A stretch of DNA of 64,000 nt, from assembly GCA_944324045.1 (NCBI GenBank), contig CALUUT010000022.1, positions 39,866 to 103,865 of the forward strand. The letters are read 5' to 3'. This DNA comes from an uncultured Desulfovibrionaceae bacterium (lineage in GTDB: Bacteria > Desulfobacterota > Desulfovibrionia > Desulfovibrionales > Desulfovibrionaceae). Under the pieces are notes generated by a model. It did not search any database, was not told the origin of the DNA, and worked only from the letters and a program-made list of their open reading frames with translations. Of this stretch, positions 8,264 through 16,848 are shown piece after piece. The stretch's first letter is position 1; each line of letters opens with the position of its first letter. Position numbers and translations under genes: made by a program.

Positions 8264-10115
8264 GCAATCCGAGAGTGTTCCAGGCTTTCGCAACAAGAGC
8301 GCGCGTCCGGTTTTCCTGGATTGCTTTCAGTATGGCGAGAAGATGCCGCGCGGCAAGGGACATGGTCTCACGGGAACCTGAGTTGTCGATGACGATGTGG
8401 CTGGCGCGAATCTTTCTGGAGGCATCCCATTGCCATGAATCAAGGGTTTCAGCTACATGCGCGGGTATATGGCGAAATGTCGTCAGACGCATATGCCGGG
8501 TGTGCGTCGGGCAGAAGACGCATACAAGAATGGGGTTTGGATAGCACGATTCCGAGCGGGAAAAGGCGGGGGCTTTGCTCTCTGTTTCAAGAAAAAGCGG
8601 GATTTCCGCCACAGAAAAAGGCGAACGATTTAAAAGCGTCTTTCCCTGTTCCGCAGTATGCCAGAACTGGTTCAGGTTATGTTTCACCAGAGGATGCACC
8701 ATTTCTTCAATTTCCCGGCGCAGGTCCGGTTCGGCGCGCATGGCCGCAAAGAGTTCCGCTTTATTGACCGGGGCGCGGTCCGTTTGCACAAATCTGGCGC
8801 CAAAACGGCGGCGCAACAGTATCCATCCGTCATTGCCGGGCTCATATAGCATACGCACGCACGCATCGGCCGACCAGACAGGAACGCCATATTGTTCCAT
8901 TTCTTTGGTCAGGGCGCTTTTGCCGCAACCTGGAAGCCCGGTCACAACCACGCGCAGAGGCATTGAAAGCAGTTTCGTCATGGCGTCCTTGAAATCAGAG
9001 GGCGGCGCATCATAAAATTCAAGAGGAACTTTTGTTTCAGGATGGGTGAAGGAAAGATGAAACGCATGGAGCATTTGTCTCGATGCGATGAGCGTGGCTC
9101 CTTGAGGAGCATTGGCAAATATTTTTTTGTCCGGACTTGACGATGCGGCGTGCGCGGCATCCGCCTTTACAATGGAAGGTTCAGTGTCCAGAGAATCGAG
9201 GCGGTTTGGACGTTCGGAATATGTCATGTCGTCCATATCGCTGTCTTCCATGTTTTCGTTTCCTGTGCTTTCAGGCGAAAGGCGTATATACGAGCCGTCC
9301 GCCGCACGATGCGTCGGCCCGCCATATAAAGGATCTCCCCAGAGCGGATGCCCTATGTGCGCCATGTGCACACGTATCTGATGCGTGCGTCCGGTGCGGA
9401 TATGGATGCGCACAAGGGAAAAGCTGCCTTTTGGGTCCGCAAAAAGAACGCGGTAATGGGAATGGGCATTGCGGATAGAGCCGGATAGTCTGTTCTCATA
9501 ACCGGGGAAAGCCGCCATTTTTGTCTTATACGTGGGATGGCGTCCCACAGGAACCGTAATATCGGCCTCTTTTGGCGAGGGAACGCCTTTGACCAGGGCA
9601 AGATATTCTTTTGTAACGCGACGGCCGGCAAAGGCTTCGGCCAGAGCAAGCCGGATTTTTTCGTTCAGAGCGACAAGAATCAACCCGCTGGTGTCCTTGT
9701 CCAGTCGGTGTACGATTCCGGGGCGCGTCCCTTCCATGTCGCGCAGTTCAGGAAAATGAAAAAGCAGCCGGTTGACCATGGTTCCGCTTGGACAACTGGG
9801 GCAGGGATGCACAGTCAGCCCCCATGGTTTGCTTAAAACCAGGCAATATTCATCCCTGTAGCGTACGGTCAGTTCGCCGGGCTCAGGAAGAAGCGCGTTT
9901 TCCGCATCCGGTATGACGATGGATATGGTTTGCCCTGATTTTAATATGTGTTTGGGACTGTTGCAAACCTGATTGTCAATATGCACATGGCCTTGCGCAA
10001 TAAGTTGTTTTATTTTTTCTCGCGATAGTCCATCCGGGCGCAGCATATCGGCAAGAAAACGGTCAAGCCGAAGAAGCGGCTCTGTAACGGAAAAATGGCG
10101 TTCACGCCCGGGCAT
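8250..10115 (-). CDS. RluD-type pseudouridine synthase fused to dephospho-CoA kinase
   Basis: Two enzymes are joined in 621 residues. The N-terminal part has an S4 RNA-binding domain (about 12-70) and a RluA/RluD catalytic domain with GIVHRLDKDTSG, where D139 is the expected catalytic Asp, and RTHQIRVHM; it should make pseudouridines in 23S rRNA. Between PLYGG and SRQMLHAF there is an acidic, low-complexity insertion of about 70 residues. From about residue 385 a CoaE domain begins with P-loop GLPGCGKS; it phosphorylates dephospho-CoA in the last step of CoA synthesis. Its usual DAD motif reads SAD. No stop or frameshift separates the halves. The ATG at 10115 follows AGGGAGA and overlaps the upstream ATPase gene by 14 bases. 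Confidence 0.9.
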   Translation of the reverse strand: MPGRERHFSVTEPLLRLDRFLADMLRPDGLSREKIKQLIAQGHVHIDNQVCNSPKHILKSGQTISIVIPDAENALLPEPGELTVRYRDEYCLVLSKPWGLTVHPCPSCPSGTMVNRLLFHFPELRDMEGTRPGIVHRLDKDTSGLILVALNEKIRLALAEAFAGRRVTKEYLALVKGVPSPKEADITVPVGRHPTYKTKMAAFPGYENRLSGSIRNAHSHYRVLFADPKGSFSLVRIHIRTGRTHQIRVHMAHIGHPLWGDPLYGGPTHRAADGSYIRLSPESTGNENMEDSDMDDMTYSERPNRLDSLDTEPSIVKADAAHAASSSPDKKIFANAPQGATLIASRQMLHAFHLSFTHPETKVPLEFYDAPPSDFKDAMTKLLSMPLRVVVTGLPGCGKSALTKEMEQYGVPVWSADACVRMLYEPGNDGWILLRRRFGARFVQTDRAPVNKAELFAAMRAEPDLRREIEEMVHPLVKHNLNQFWHTAEQGKTLLNRSPFSVAEIPLFLETESKAPAFSRSESCYPNPILVCVFCPTHTRHMRLTTFRHIPAHVAETLDSWQWDASRKIRASHIVIDNSGSRETMSLAARHLLAILKAIQENRTRALVAKAWNTLGLQIKK

Positions 10116-11169
10116 CAGGGGTCTCCCTATGATTGTGGAAAAGCCAGCATCGCACGCAATGCCCTTGCGTATGGACGACAAGAGGCGGCAACGCCGCGAC
10201 GCATACCGGCATGGCCTTTGGACAACGTTCGTGAAATGCGCAGCCTTTGGGGATATTCCCAAGCGAGGGTACAACGCCGGGTATGGCGTTCAGGCGCGTT
10301 TTTCGTCTGGGGACGCTGTTTTGTTCCGTGCAAAGCGGCAGTGCGGGACGCGATTGTATGAGCCCCTGGGTATAGGGATGCAGGGGGCGAGTGAAAAGAC
10401 AGGCGGCGTCCGCCTGCTCCATTACGTATCCGGCATACATAATGAGGACTGTGTCCGCAACTTCCGCTACAATCCCAAGGTCATGCGTAATAAGCACAGT
10501 GCCTGTGCCGTATTTTTTCCCCAGATTTCCAAGAAGGTCCAGAATTTGTCTTTGGATGGTGACGTCAAGCGCCGTGGTGGGCTCGTCGGCAATAATAAGC
10601 TGCGGCGAACACGCAAGCGCCATGGCGATGAGGGCGCGCTGACGCATCCCGCCGCTCATCTGGTGCGGGAAATCCATGATGCGCGCTTCAGGCGCCGGGA
10701 TTCCCACCTGACGGAGCAGGGACAAAGTCGCGGCGCGGGATTGTTTTTTTGAAAGCCCCTTATGCAGGCGCAACACCTCGCTGATTTGGTCCCCTATGCG
10801 CAAAACAGGGTTCAGCGCGGTCATGGGTTCTTGGAAGATCATGGCCATGCGGCACCCCCGAATAGTTTGGAGCTCCTTTTCAGTCATCTTGGTCACATCA
10901 TGGCCTTCAAAATAGATGCTGCCTGCAGTCACGGCCCCGGAGTTTGGCAAAAGTCCCATAATTGCAAGCGCCGTCATGGTCTTGCCGCAACCTGATTCGC
11001 CCACAAGACAAACTGTTTTTCCGGATTCAAGGGTAAAACTGACGTCGTTTACGGCAGTAAGCCGCGGCGCGTTGCGGTCGCGGGCATGAAATTGCACGGT
11101 GAGCCCTGAAACGGCGAGAAGCGGAGCCTCTTTTCTTGCGTGGGACTGTCTGGTATGTGAAGCGTCCAT
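10102..11169 (-). CDS. Oligopeptide/dipeptide ABC transporter ATP-binding protein (OppD/DppD type)
   Basis: The 355-residue ATPase carries Walker A GESGCGKT, Q-loop FQEP, signature MSGGMRQR, Walker B LIIADEP followed by TTALD, and the H-loop ITHDLG. The C-terminal oligopeptide-type extension has the Cys pattern CAFHERCP...C...C (about residues 300-340), which may bind an Fe-S cluster as proposed for some DppD/OppD proteins. It would energise uptake of peptides or nickel-type ligands. No permease or binding-protein gene is adjacent, so its partners must lie elsewhere. The only neighbour on this strand is rluD-coaE, which it overlaps by 14 bases. Confidence 0.88.
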   Translation of the reverse strand: MDASHTRQSHARKEAPLLAVSGLTVQFHARDRNAPRLTAVNDVSFTLESGKTVCLVGESGCGKTMTALAIMGLLPNSGAVTAGSIYFEGHDVTKMTEKELQTIRGCRMAMIFQEPMTALNPVLRIGDQISEVLRLHKGLSKKQSRAATLSLLRQVGIPAPEARIMDFPHQMSGGMRQRALIAMALACSPQLIIADEPTTALDVTIQRQILDLLGNLGKKYGTGTVLITHDLGIVAEVADTVLIMYAGYVMEQADAACLFTRPLHPYTQGLIQSRPALPLCTEQNSVPRRKTRLNAIPGVVPSLGNIPKGCAFHERCPKAMPVCVAALPPLVVHTQGHCVRCWLFHNHRETPDARA

Positions 11170-11283
11170 TGAGCGGGCGGCATGACGGCCGTAGTCTTGA
11201 TTGTTCGATGCGCGACAGCTTTTTATAAGCCAATACGCGTATTGCGTCCAGCGTCATGGAATGCAAAAAAATGTGGCTGTAAG

Positions 11284-11312
11284 TTGACAAGGTTTTTCAT
11301 TCGTCTTAGCTT
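11284..11312 (+). promoter_or_regulatory. Candidate sigma-70 promoter of the first feo locus
   Basis: TTGACA (11284-11289), a 17-base spacer and TAGCTT (11307-11312) lie about 115 bases ahead of feoA. The -35 is perfect and the -10 matches moderately. No clear operator repeat was noticed here, unlike the second feo locus. Confidence 0.45.
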
Positions 11313-11427
11313 CTCTTTTACCGTCGGAAGCCGTCCGCCTTGGCATGGAATGCGCAGGACAATGAGGCGGACTCCTTTTTGCGGCCCTTGCCTTTCATGC
11401 AGGCGTTTTAAAAAAGAAGGTGTTGAT

Positions 11428-11703
11428 ATGATGCACAATACAGCAATGCCGGCTCAGGCTGAAGAACATCCCAGAGCTGTGGAACTTAAAGATATGGCTG
11501 TGGGCGAAAGCGGGTCTGTTGTCCGCATTTGCGCTGTTGGCGAATTGGGACGGCGCATCCGCGATATGGGCATTATTCCCGGAAGCCGTCTTTGCGTTAC
11601 TGGCCGCGCGCCGCTCAATGATCCTTTGACCATACGTTTGCGGGGTTATACCCTGTCTTTGCGCGGCAGTGAAGCCGCATACATATTGGTGGAGCCGGAT
11701 TAA
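11428..11703 (+). CDS. feoA: FeoA domain protein (first feo locus)
   Basis: The 91-residue protein is an SH3-like FeoA domain preceded by about 18 extra residues. Conserved features are LKDMAVGESGSVVRI, the turn LGRRIRDMGIIPGSRL and the final strands IRLRGYTLSLRGSEAAYILV. FeoA is a small cytoplasmic partner of the ferrous-iron transporter FeoB. Two adjacent ATG codons (11428 and 11431) follow AAGAAGG. Its TAA overlaps the feoB ATG by one base, so the two genes are translationally coupled. Confidence 0.9.
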   Translation: MMHNTAMPAQAEEHPRAVELKDMAVGESGSVVRICAVGELGRRIRDMGIIPGSRLCVTGRAPLNDPLTIRLRGYTLSLRGSEAAYILVEPD

Positions 11704-13814
11704 TGCCTGAGAATTTCATATCCATAGCCCTTGCGGGGAACCCCAACTGCGGAAAGTCCACCATTTTTAATGCCATAACGGGGGCGCACCAGCATGTGGG
11801 CAACTACCCCGGCATTACTGTTGAAAAAAAAGAAGGATTTGCCGCATCCGACGGGCAATCAGTGAAAGTCATCGATTTGCCCGGAACCTATTCGCTGACC
11901 GCGTATTCCCTGGAGGAGCGCGTGGCGCGGAGGGTTTTGCTCAATGAGCGTCCTAATGTGGTTATCGACATCGCGGATGCGGGCACCCTTGATAGACATC
12001 TGTATCTGGCCGTGCAACTGATGGAGATGGGCATCCCCTTTGTTCTGGGGCTTAACATGATGGATGAGGCCCGCCAGAAGGGAATCAGCATCAATCTTGA
12101 GCTGCTTTCGAAACGATTGGGCATACCTGTTGTTCCGACAGTGGGACGAACGGGAGAAGGCGTTCGGGAGCTGCTTGCCGTTGCGTGCCGGACGGCTCGG
12201 GAGCACGCCGGGCATCCATGGCGGCCGCGGCGGCTTTCCTATGGGCCTGATCTGGATGTGGCTCTTGTGGAGATGGTGTCGCTTATTGAAAAACAGTCCT
12301 TTTTAACAGCGCTGTTTCCGGCCCGCTGGATTGCGCTTAAGTATCTTGAGGCCGATTCTGAAATTATACGCATCGGACGTGGCGCAGATGAAAAGACATC
12401 CTCTGCTCTGGAAAACATGGTTCAGGAAGTGACCGGCCATCTTTCTCAAACCCTGGAAACCTATCCTGAAGCCGTTATTTCCGATTACCGGTATGGATAC
12501 ATCAGCGCGCTGTTGCGGGACGGCGTGGTCAGCAGCCCGGAAAACGCCCGAAATCGTATGGCGTTTTCTGAAAAGATAGACAAGGTTCTGACTCAGCGCC
12601 TGATTGGGCCCATCGTCATGTTGGCGGTCATGTACCTGATGTACAAGGTGACATTTTCCGTCGGCGAAATTCCAATGGGATGGATTCAGGCTTTTTTTGG
12701 TTGGCTGGCGGAGTTTGTGGACGGCATCATGCCGGATGGGCTGGTCAAGTCTTTGGTTGTTTCAGGCGTAATCGAGGGCGTGGGCGGTCTGTTCGGTTTT
12801 GTCCCGCTTATTGTCGTGGTTTTTCTTTTTATCGCGGTGCTTGACGATTCAGGATATATGGCGCGCATAGCCTATATGCTGGACAGAATTTTTCATTTTT
12901 TTGGCCTGCACGGTTGTTCCGTCATGCCTTTTATCATATCAGGCGGCATTGCCGGCGGTTGTGCGGTGCCCGGGATTATGGCCACCAGAACATTGCGGAG
13001 TTCCAAGGAGCGCCTTGCGACCATCCTGACCGCGCCTTTTTTTTCCTGCGGGGCCAAGCTTCCGGTCTTTCTCCTGATCAGCGCCGTGTTTTTTCCTGAA
13101 AGAGGGCCACTGGTCATGTTTTTGCTGACGCTTGCCGGTTGGCTTGTGGCCTTGTTGATTGCCCGTTTATTACGCTCCACCGTGATATCCGGCGCAGGGA
13201 CTCCTTTTGTAATGGAATTGCCGCCGTATCGGCTTCCAACGTTAAAAGGCGTGCTTATTCATACCTGGGAACGAACGTTCGCCTATATTAAGAAAGCAGG
13301 CACTGTGGTTCTCGCCATAACCATTGTAATATGGGCCGCCATGACCTACCCCCGGCTTCCGGCGGCCGAGAGCGCAAAGTATGCGTCTGATGAAGAGATG
13401 CAGATGGCGGCGCTTCGTCATTCCATTGCGGGCAGAATCGGGGTGGCGTTGGAGAATGTGACCCAGTATGCGGGATTTGACTGGCGCGGCAATATTGCGC
13501 TTATTGGAGGGTTTGGAGCAAAGGAGGTTATTGTTTCCACTCTGGGAACCGCTTATTCCCTTTCCGGGAATGAGGAGGAAAACAATGAAAATCTCATTCA
13601 GCGGATACGGGAAGATCAGCATTGGCGGGACAATACTCCGGCAGCCATATCGTTTCTGCTTTTTGTGCTTTTGTATTCGCCGTGTTTCATGGCGGTTGTG
13701 GTTATCGCCAAGGAAGCCGGCTCATGGCGTTGGGGGCTCTTTAGTGTGATTTTTAATACGCTTGTGGCTTTTGCAGCGTCAGTTGTTATATATCAGGTCG
13801 GGCGATTGCTGTAG
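11703..13814 (+). CDS. feoB: Ferrous iron transport protein B (first copy)
   Basis: The 703-residue protein has an N-terminal GTPase domain with G1 GNPNCGKS, switch region NYPGITVEKKEG, G3 DLPGTYS and G4 NMMD, then a helical domain to about residue 280 and a C-terminal membrane part with two gate repeats. Conserved gate segments include CSVMPFIISGG and FFSCGAKLPVFLL. It imports Fe(II) across the inner membrane. It differs clearly from the second FeoB at 19378-21561: both are full length but diverged, so this is not a recent duplication. A small possible gene follows 21 bases later. Confidence 0.96.
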   Translation: MPENFISIALAGNPNCGKSTIFNAITGAHQHVGNYPGITVEKKEGFAASDGQSVKVIDLPGTYSLTAYSLEERVARRVLLNERPNVVIDIADAGTLDRHLYLAVQLMEMGIPFVLGLNMMDEARQKGISINLELLSKRLGIPVVPTVGRTGEGVRELLAVACRTAREHAGHPWRPRRLSYGPDLDVALVEMVSLIEKQSFLTALFPARWIALKYLEADSEIIRIGRGADEKTSSALENMVQEVTGHLSQTLETYPEAVISDYRYGYISALLRDGVVSSPENARNRMAFSEKIDKVLTQRLIGPIVMLAVMYLMYKVTFSVGEIPMGWIQAFFGWLAEFVDGIMPDGLVKSLVVSGVIEGVGGLFGFVPLIVVVFLFIAVLDDSGYMARIAYMLDRIFHFFGLHGCSVMPFIISGGIAGGCAVPGIMATRTLRSSKERLATILTAPFFSCGAKLPVFLLISAVFFPERGPLVMFLLTLAGWLVALLIARLLRSTVISGAGTPFVMELPPYRLPTLKGVLIHTWERTFAYIKKAGTVVLAITIVIWAAMTYPRLPAAESAKYASDEEMQMAALRHSIAGRIGVALENVTQYAGFDWRGNIALIGGFGAKEVIVSTLGTAYSLSGNEEENNENLIQRIREDQHWRDNTPAAISFLLFVLLYSPCFMAVVVIAKEAGSWRWGLFSVIFNTLVAFAASVVIYQVGRLL

Positions 13815-13835
13815 CCTGGATAGGAGAAAGAGAAT

Positions 13836-14042
13836 ATGGGGGAAAGAAGGAAAATGCTTTTTCCTTTTTTCATCAAGTCCCCAACCTTTCTTTATGAGTA
13901 TGGGTTGCCCGTATGCGTTGGGGCATTTTATAAAGAGTTCGGGGAGAAATTATTTCCTTCGGCGGAGTCTGTGGCGGAGCCTCAAAAGATGATTCAGAAA
14001 AAAATCCAGGGGAAAGGCGGCTTCATGTGCGCTTTCCCCTGA
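13836..14042 (+). CDS. Possible small protein downstream of feoB
   Basis: A 68-codon frame opens 21 bases after feoB behind a strong ribosome-binding site (AGGAGAAAGAGA). The product is basic and aromatic at the N-terminus (FFIKSPTFLYEYGLPVCVGAFYKEF) and polar at the end. I do not recognise a family. Position suggests a FeoC-like or other Feo accessory role, but no FeoC winged-helix pattern is visible. Its last 12 codons run through the terminator hairpin of the convergent FKBP gene, which weakens the case for the full-length product. Confidence 0.45.
   Translation: MGERRKMLFPFFIKSPTFLYEYGLPVCVGAFYKEFGEKLFPSAESVAEPQKMIQKKIQGKGGFMCAFP
13998..14041 (-). terminator. Intrinsic terminator of the FKBP isomerase gene
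   Basis: CAGGGGAAAG and CTTTCCCCTG (14007-14016 and 14032-14041) form a perfect 10-base-pair stem. Read on the minus strand it is followed by seven T residues (A-run at 13998-14004), so it ends minus-strand transcription. Confidence 0.8.
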
Positions 14043-14067
14043 TAGTCATCCGGCTGGCGTTTTGGTC

Positions 14068-14490
14068 TTACTGGATGTCAATGATTTCAATTTCAAAAGT
14101 GAGATTTTCGCCGGCCAAGGGGTGGTTGGCGTCAAGGGTGATGTGCGTATCCGTGACTTCGGAGATGATCACGTCAATGGAGCCTTCAGCAACCTGCATA
14201 GTCAACCCGAGACCTTTTTGCGGCGTGATGTTCGGGGGAACCTGACTGCGGGGGACTTCGATGATCAGGTCTTTTTGCGATTCGCCGTAGGCTTCCGCAG
14301 CCGGGATGGTGACAGTGAATTTATCGCCCACGGAACGCCCGAGAACGGCTTTTTCAAACCCTGGAACAACCTGTTGCCGTCCAATTACAAACTGGAGCGG
14401 CGATCTATTTTTGGATGAGTCGAAAACCGATCCGTCGTCAAGCGTTCCGGTGTAGTGAACTTTGACGGTATTGCCGTTTTGCGCAGTCAT
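14068..14490 (-). CDS. FKBP-type peptidyl-prolyl isomerase (SlyD-like)
   Basis: The 140-residue protein has the FKBP fold with an inserted IF chaperone domain, as in SlyD: VKVHYTGTLDDGSVFDSS and PLQFVIGRQQVVPGFEKAVLG at the N-terminus, insert around residues 70-120, and FEIEIIDIQ closing. It speeds proline isomerisation and has chaperone activity in the cytoplasm. It lacks the His-rich metal-binding tail of E. coli SlyD. The ATG at 14490 is chosen because AAGGAG lies 8 bases upstream; a start five codons earlier would place that site inside the gene. It is monocistronic with its own terminator. Confidence 0.92.
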   Translation of the reverse strand: MTAQNGNTVKVHYTGTLDDGSVFDSSKNRSPLQFVIGRQQVVPGFEKAVLGRSVGDKFTVTIPAAEAYGESQKDLIIEVPRSQVPPNITPQKGLGLTMQVAEGSIDVIISEVTDTHITLDANHPLAGENLTFEIEIIDIQ

Positions 14491-14786
14491 GTAACACTCC
14501 TTCAATGTGTGCCGCCGGATGGTCGGACCGTGTCCGTGCGGATGATACGTTCAAAATATGGGCGGACGCCTGTCCGGCCATGGTGCTGTTCTCTTGGCTT
14601 TCCAGACGAACGACTGGACAGCGAATCTTGACTGGTTCCCAGGAGAAAGTCAAAATAGTTTTTGTCTTTTTGGGTCCAAAGTCTGAATTTTTTCCATCAA
14701 TAAGTTTGAATTTGCAGCACAGTTTTTTTGTCTGGCATACGGTATCTGGGCTTGCGGTTTTGCTGCAAGCGTAAAGTTCCGCCTGT

Positions 14787-15935
14787 TCATTTCAGCCCGA
14801 ACAGGGCGATACGGCACCATATTTCCGTTCCAAGTCGTAGAATATCTTCATTGAAATTGAAGTTTGGAGTATGCAGCCCGCCAGCGGAGCCTGTTCCCAG
14901 AAACAGAAAGCAGGCGGGAACCCGTGTGGCGTATTCCGTGAAATCTTCACAGGCCATGAGCAATGGCTGCTCGATGACACTATGCGCGCCTGCGCTGCGG
15001 ATGGCGGCTTTTCGCGCAAGTTGCGTCGCTTTTGGGTGGTTGCTCAGCAGCGGCGAATCCGGTTCATACTTGATTTCGGCGTGCGCGCCCATGGCGGCGG
15101 CTACATGTTTGACCATATGCTCTATATTCTGAGGCCATGCCGCCCAGGTCTTCATGTCGTATGTTCGCGCTGAGCCGCGTAGAACAGCGGTATCCGCAAT
15201 AATGTTCGGAGCTGTCCCGGCATGAAATTCCCCTATAGTCAACGCAGACGGCAACCGTGGATCCTGTTTTCTGCTGATGAGTCGTTGCAGGGCATTAACC
15301 ACCTGACATCCTGCGTCAAGCGCGTCAATGCCGGCCTGCGGTTCCGAACCGTGGGCGGCTTTTCCCCGAATGGTGATGGTAAAGCGTTTGGCCGCAGACA
15401 TGACGGGACCTTCCCGGACTCCGATGCGTCCATATTCTATGGTGGGCCAAAGATGCATGCCAAAGGCCATGTCCACGCCGTCGAGCACATTGCACGCCAC
15501 CATCTTTGCCGCCCCTAAAGTTCCTTCTTCCGCAGGCTGAAAAAGAAAACGTATCCGTCCGCGCAGCATGGGCATGAGGGGTTTTAGGGCTTCGGCCGCT
15601 CCAAGCAGCATAGCCATGTGTCCATCGTGACCGCAGGCATGCATCCAGCCTGGATGAGTCGAGGCATAGGGAATGTCCTGTGGTTCCTGAATAGGCAATG
15701 CGTCCATGTCCGCGCGAAAGAGCAGACAGGGACCAGGTTTTCCTGAGTCCAGGTCGGCCGTGATTCCGGTTCCCGCCAATCCGGTTTTGAGGCGGTAGCC
15801 AAGAGACTGCATGACCGAACAGATATAGGCGGCGGTTTTATATTCCTTGAAATGCTCTTCGGGGATGGCGTGCAATATCCGTCTGTGTTCCGTTATTTTT
15901 TGCAAAGACGGCAGCAGCAAGGATTGATGCGGCAT
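14787..15935 (-). CDS. M20-family amidohydrolase (N-acyl amino acid deacylase type)
   Basis: The 382-residue enzyme belongs to the M20D group that includes hippurate hydrolase, IAA-amino-acid hydrolase and N-acetyl-diaminopimelate deacetylase. Metal-site elements are visible: FRADMDALP, MHACGHDGHMAM and the catalytic FQPAEEG. The lid domain is inserted at about residues 180-300 (KAAHGSEPQAGIDA). No signal peptide is seen, so it is cytoplasmic. It is divergent from a TrmB-like regulator gene followed by lysA, which makes an N-acyl-diaminopimelate or other acyl-amino-acid substrate attractive, but that is only neighbourhood inference. AGGAG precedes the ATG. Confidence 0.85.
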   Translation of the reverse strand: MPHQSLLLPSLQKITEHRRILHAIPEEHFKEYKTAAYICSVMQSLGYRLKTGLAGTGITADLDSGKPGPCLLFRADMDALPIQEPQDIPYASTHPGWMHACGHDGHMAMLLGAAEALKPLMPMLRGRIRFLFQPAEEGTLGAAKMVACNVLDGVDMAFGMHLWPTIEYGRIGVREGPVMSAAKRFTITIRGKAAHGSEPQAGIDALDAGCQVVNALQRLISRKQDPRLPSALTIGEFHAGTAPNIIADTAVLRGSARTYDMKTWAAWPQNIEHMVKHVAAAMGAHAEIKYEPDSPLLSNHPKATQLARKAAIRSAGAHSVIEQPLLMACEDFTEYATRVPACFLFLGTGSAGGLHTPNFNFNEDILRLGTEIWCRIALFGLK

Positions 15936-16084
15936 GGTAAAGGCTCCTGTTCCTGGCGACGCCCTTTTTTAGCCGGAAAAGGCGCGCTTGTCTTTTAAAA
16001 AATATAACTGCTTTTTACGCGTGACGGCATTACATATTTATAGTTTTTAATATAACATATTGTATTTATAAATAAATATTTATC

Positions 16085-16120
16085 TTGACCATTAAGTGAT
16101 ATAGTAGTACTAATAAGTAC
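16085..16120 (+). promoter_or_regulatory. Promoter with a palindromic operator candidate ahead of the TrmB-like gene
   Basis: TTGACC (16085-16090), a 17-base spacer and TACTAA (16108-16113) make a good sigma-70 promoter. The inverted repeat GTACT-AATA-AGTAC (16107-16120) covers the -10 box. The ATG follows at 16126 with no visible ribosome-binding site, so the transcript may have a very short leader. The whole 15936-16125 spacer is AT-rich and should also hold the divergent promoter of the M20 gene. The layout fits autoregulation by the TrmB-like protein. Confidence 0.5.
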
Positions 16121-16125
16121 CACGT

Positions 16126-16836
16126 ATGAGTGACGATACCTTGCTTTGCACATTGCGTCAGGTTGGTTTTACCGGCCAGGAGGCCTCATTGTACCTTACC
16201 CTGTGCCGTCATGGCGCGTTGACAGGGTATGAAGCCGCCAAATTGTCCGGTATCTCGCGTTCCAATGCCTATGCCGGGTTGGGCAGCCTCGTGGAAAAGG
16301 GAGGGGCTGTCGTGGCAGCGGGCAAGCCGCCCAAATATGTGCCTGTTTCTTCTGAGGCGTTTGTAAGACGCCTTGAGTACAAATATAAAGCCCTCTTCAC
16401 GTTTTTACGGGAGAATTTGCCGGACCGGCTGACTCCGGAAGAGCCTTATCTGACGGTTTCCGGGGCTGCGAACATTGAGGCAAAAGTACGCGATATGCTG
16501 TGCAAGGCTCGCCTGCGGGTGTACTTGTCCCTGTCGTCCCAACTTCTGGCTTTGTTTGCAGAGGAGCTTGCCTTGTGTGTGGAACGGGGGTTGCGGGTGG
16601 TGCTTTTAAGTGATGCGCCGCCTGCGGTGAAGGGGGCTGAATGGTATATCGGCGAGCGTATGCATGAGCAGATCAAGCTTATAGTGGATACCCGCGAATT
16701 GATTTTCGGCGCCTTTGTCCATGAAGGACAAGGCAGTTGTCTTTATTCCGTCAACGAACAGCTCGTGCAGCTTGTGCGCGAGGCTTTGATAAATGAAATC
16801 AAGCTGATGCGTCCCGGTGGTTCCGAGGAGCAATAA
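16126..16836 (+). CDS. TrmB-family-like transcriptional regulator
   Basis: The 236-residue protein starts with a winged-helix domain of the TrmB type (about residues 8-75: FTGQEASLYLTLCRHGALTGYEAAKLSGISRSNAYAGL is spread over three helices), followed by a coiled segment and a C-terminal domain (about 110-230) with ISN-type strands such as LRVYLSLSSQLLALF and GAFVHEGQGSCLY. TrmB proteins are common in archaea and sense sugars, but bacterial relatives with other effectors exist. It begins the operon with lysA (12-base gap), so it may respond to lysine or diaminopimelate; that is inference. The shared spacer with the M20 gene carries a palindrome over its promoter. Confidence 0.75.
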   Translation: MSDDTLLCTLRQVGFTGQEASLYLTLCRHGALTGYEAAKLSGISRSNAYAGLGSLVEKGGAVVAAGKPPKYVPVSSEAFVRRLEYKYKALFTFLRENLPDRLTPEEPYLTVSGAANIEAKVRDMLCKARLRVYLSLSSQLLALFAEELALCVERGLRVVLLSDAPPAVKGAEWYIGERMHEQIKLIVDTRELIFGAFVHEGQGSCLYSVNEQLVQLVREALINEIKLMRPGGSEEQ

Positions 16837-16848
16837 CAGGAGCGCTTT

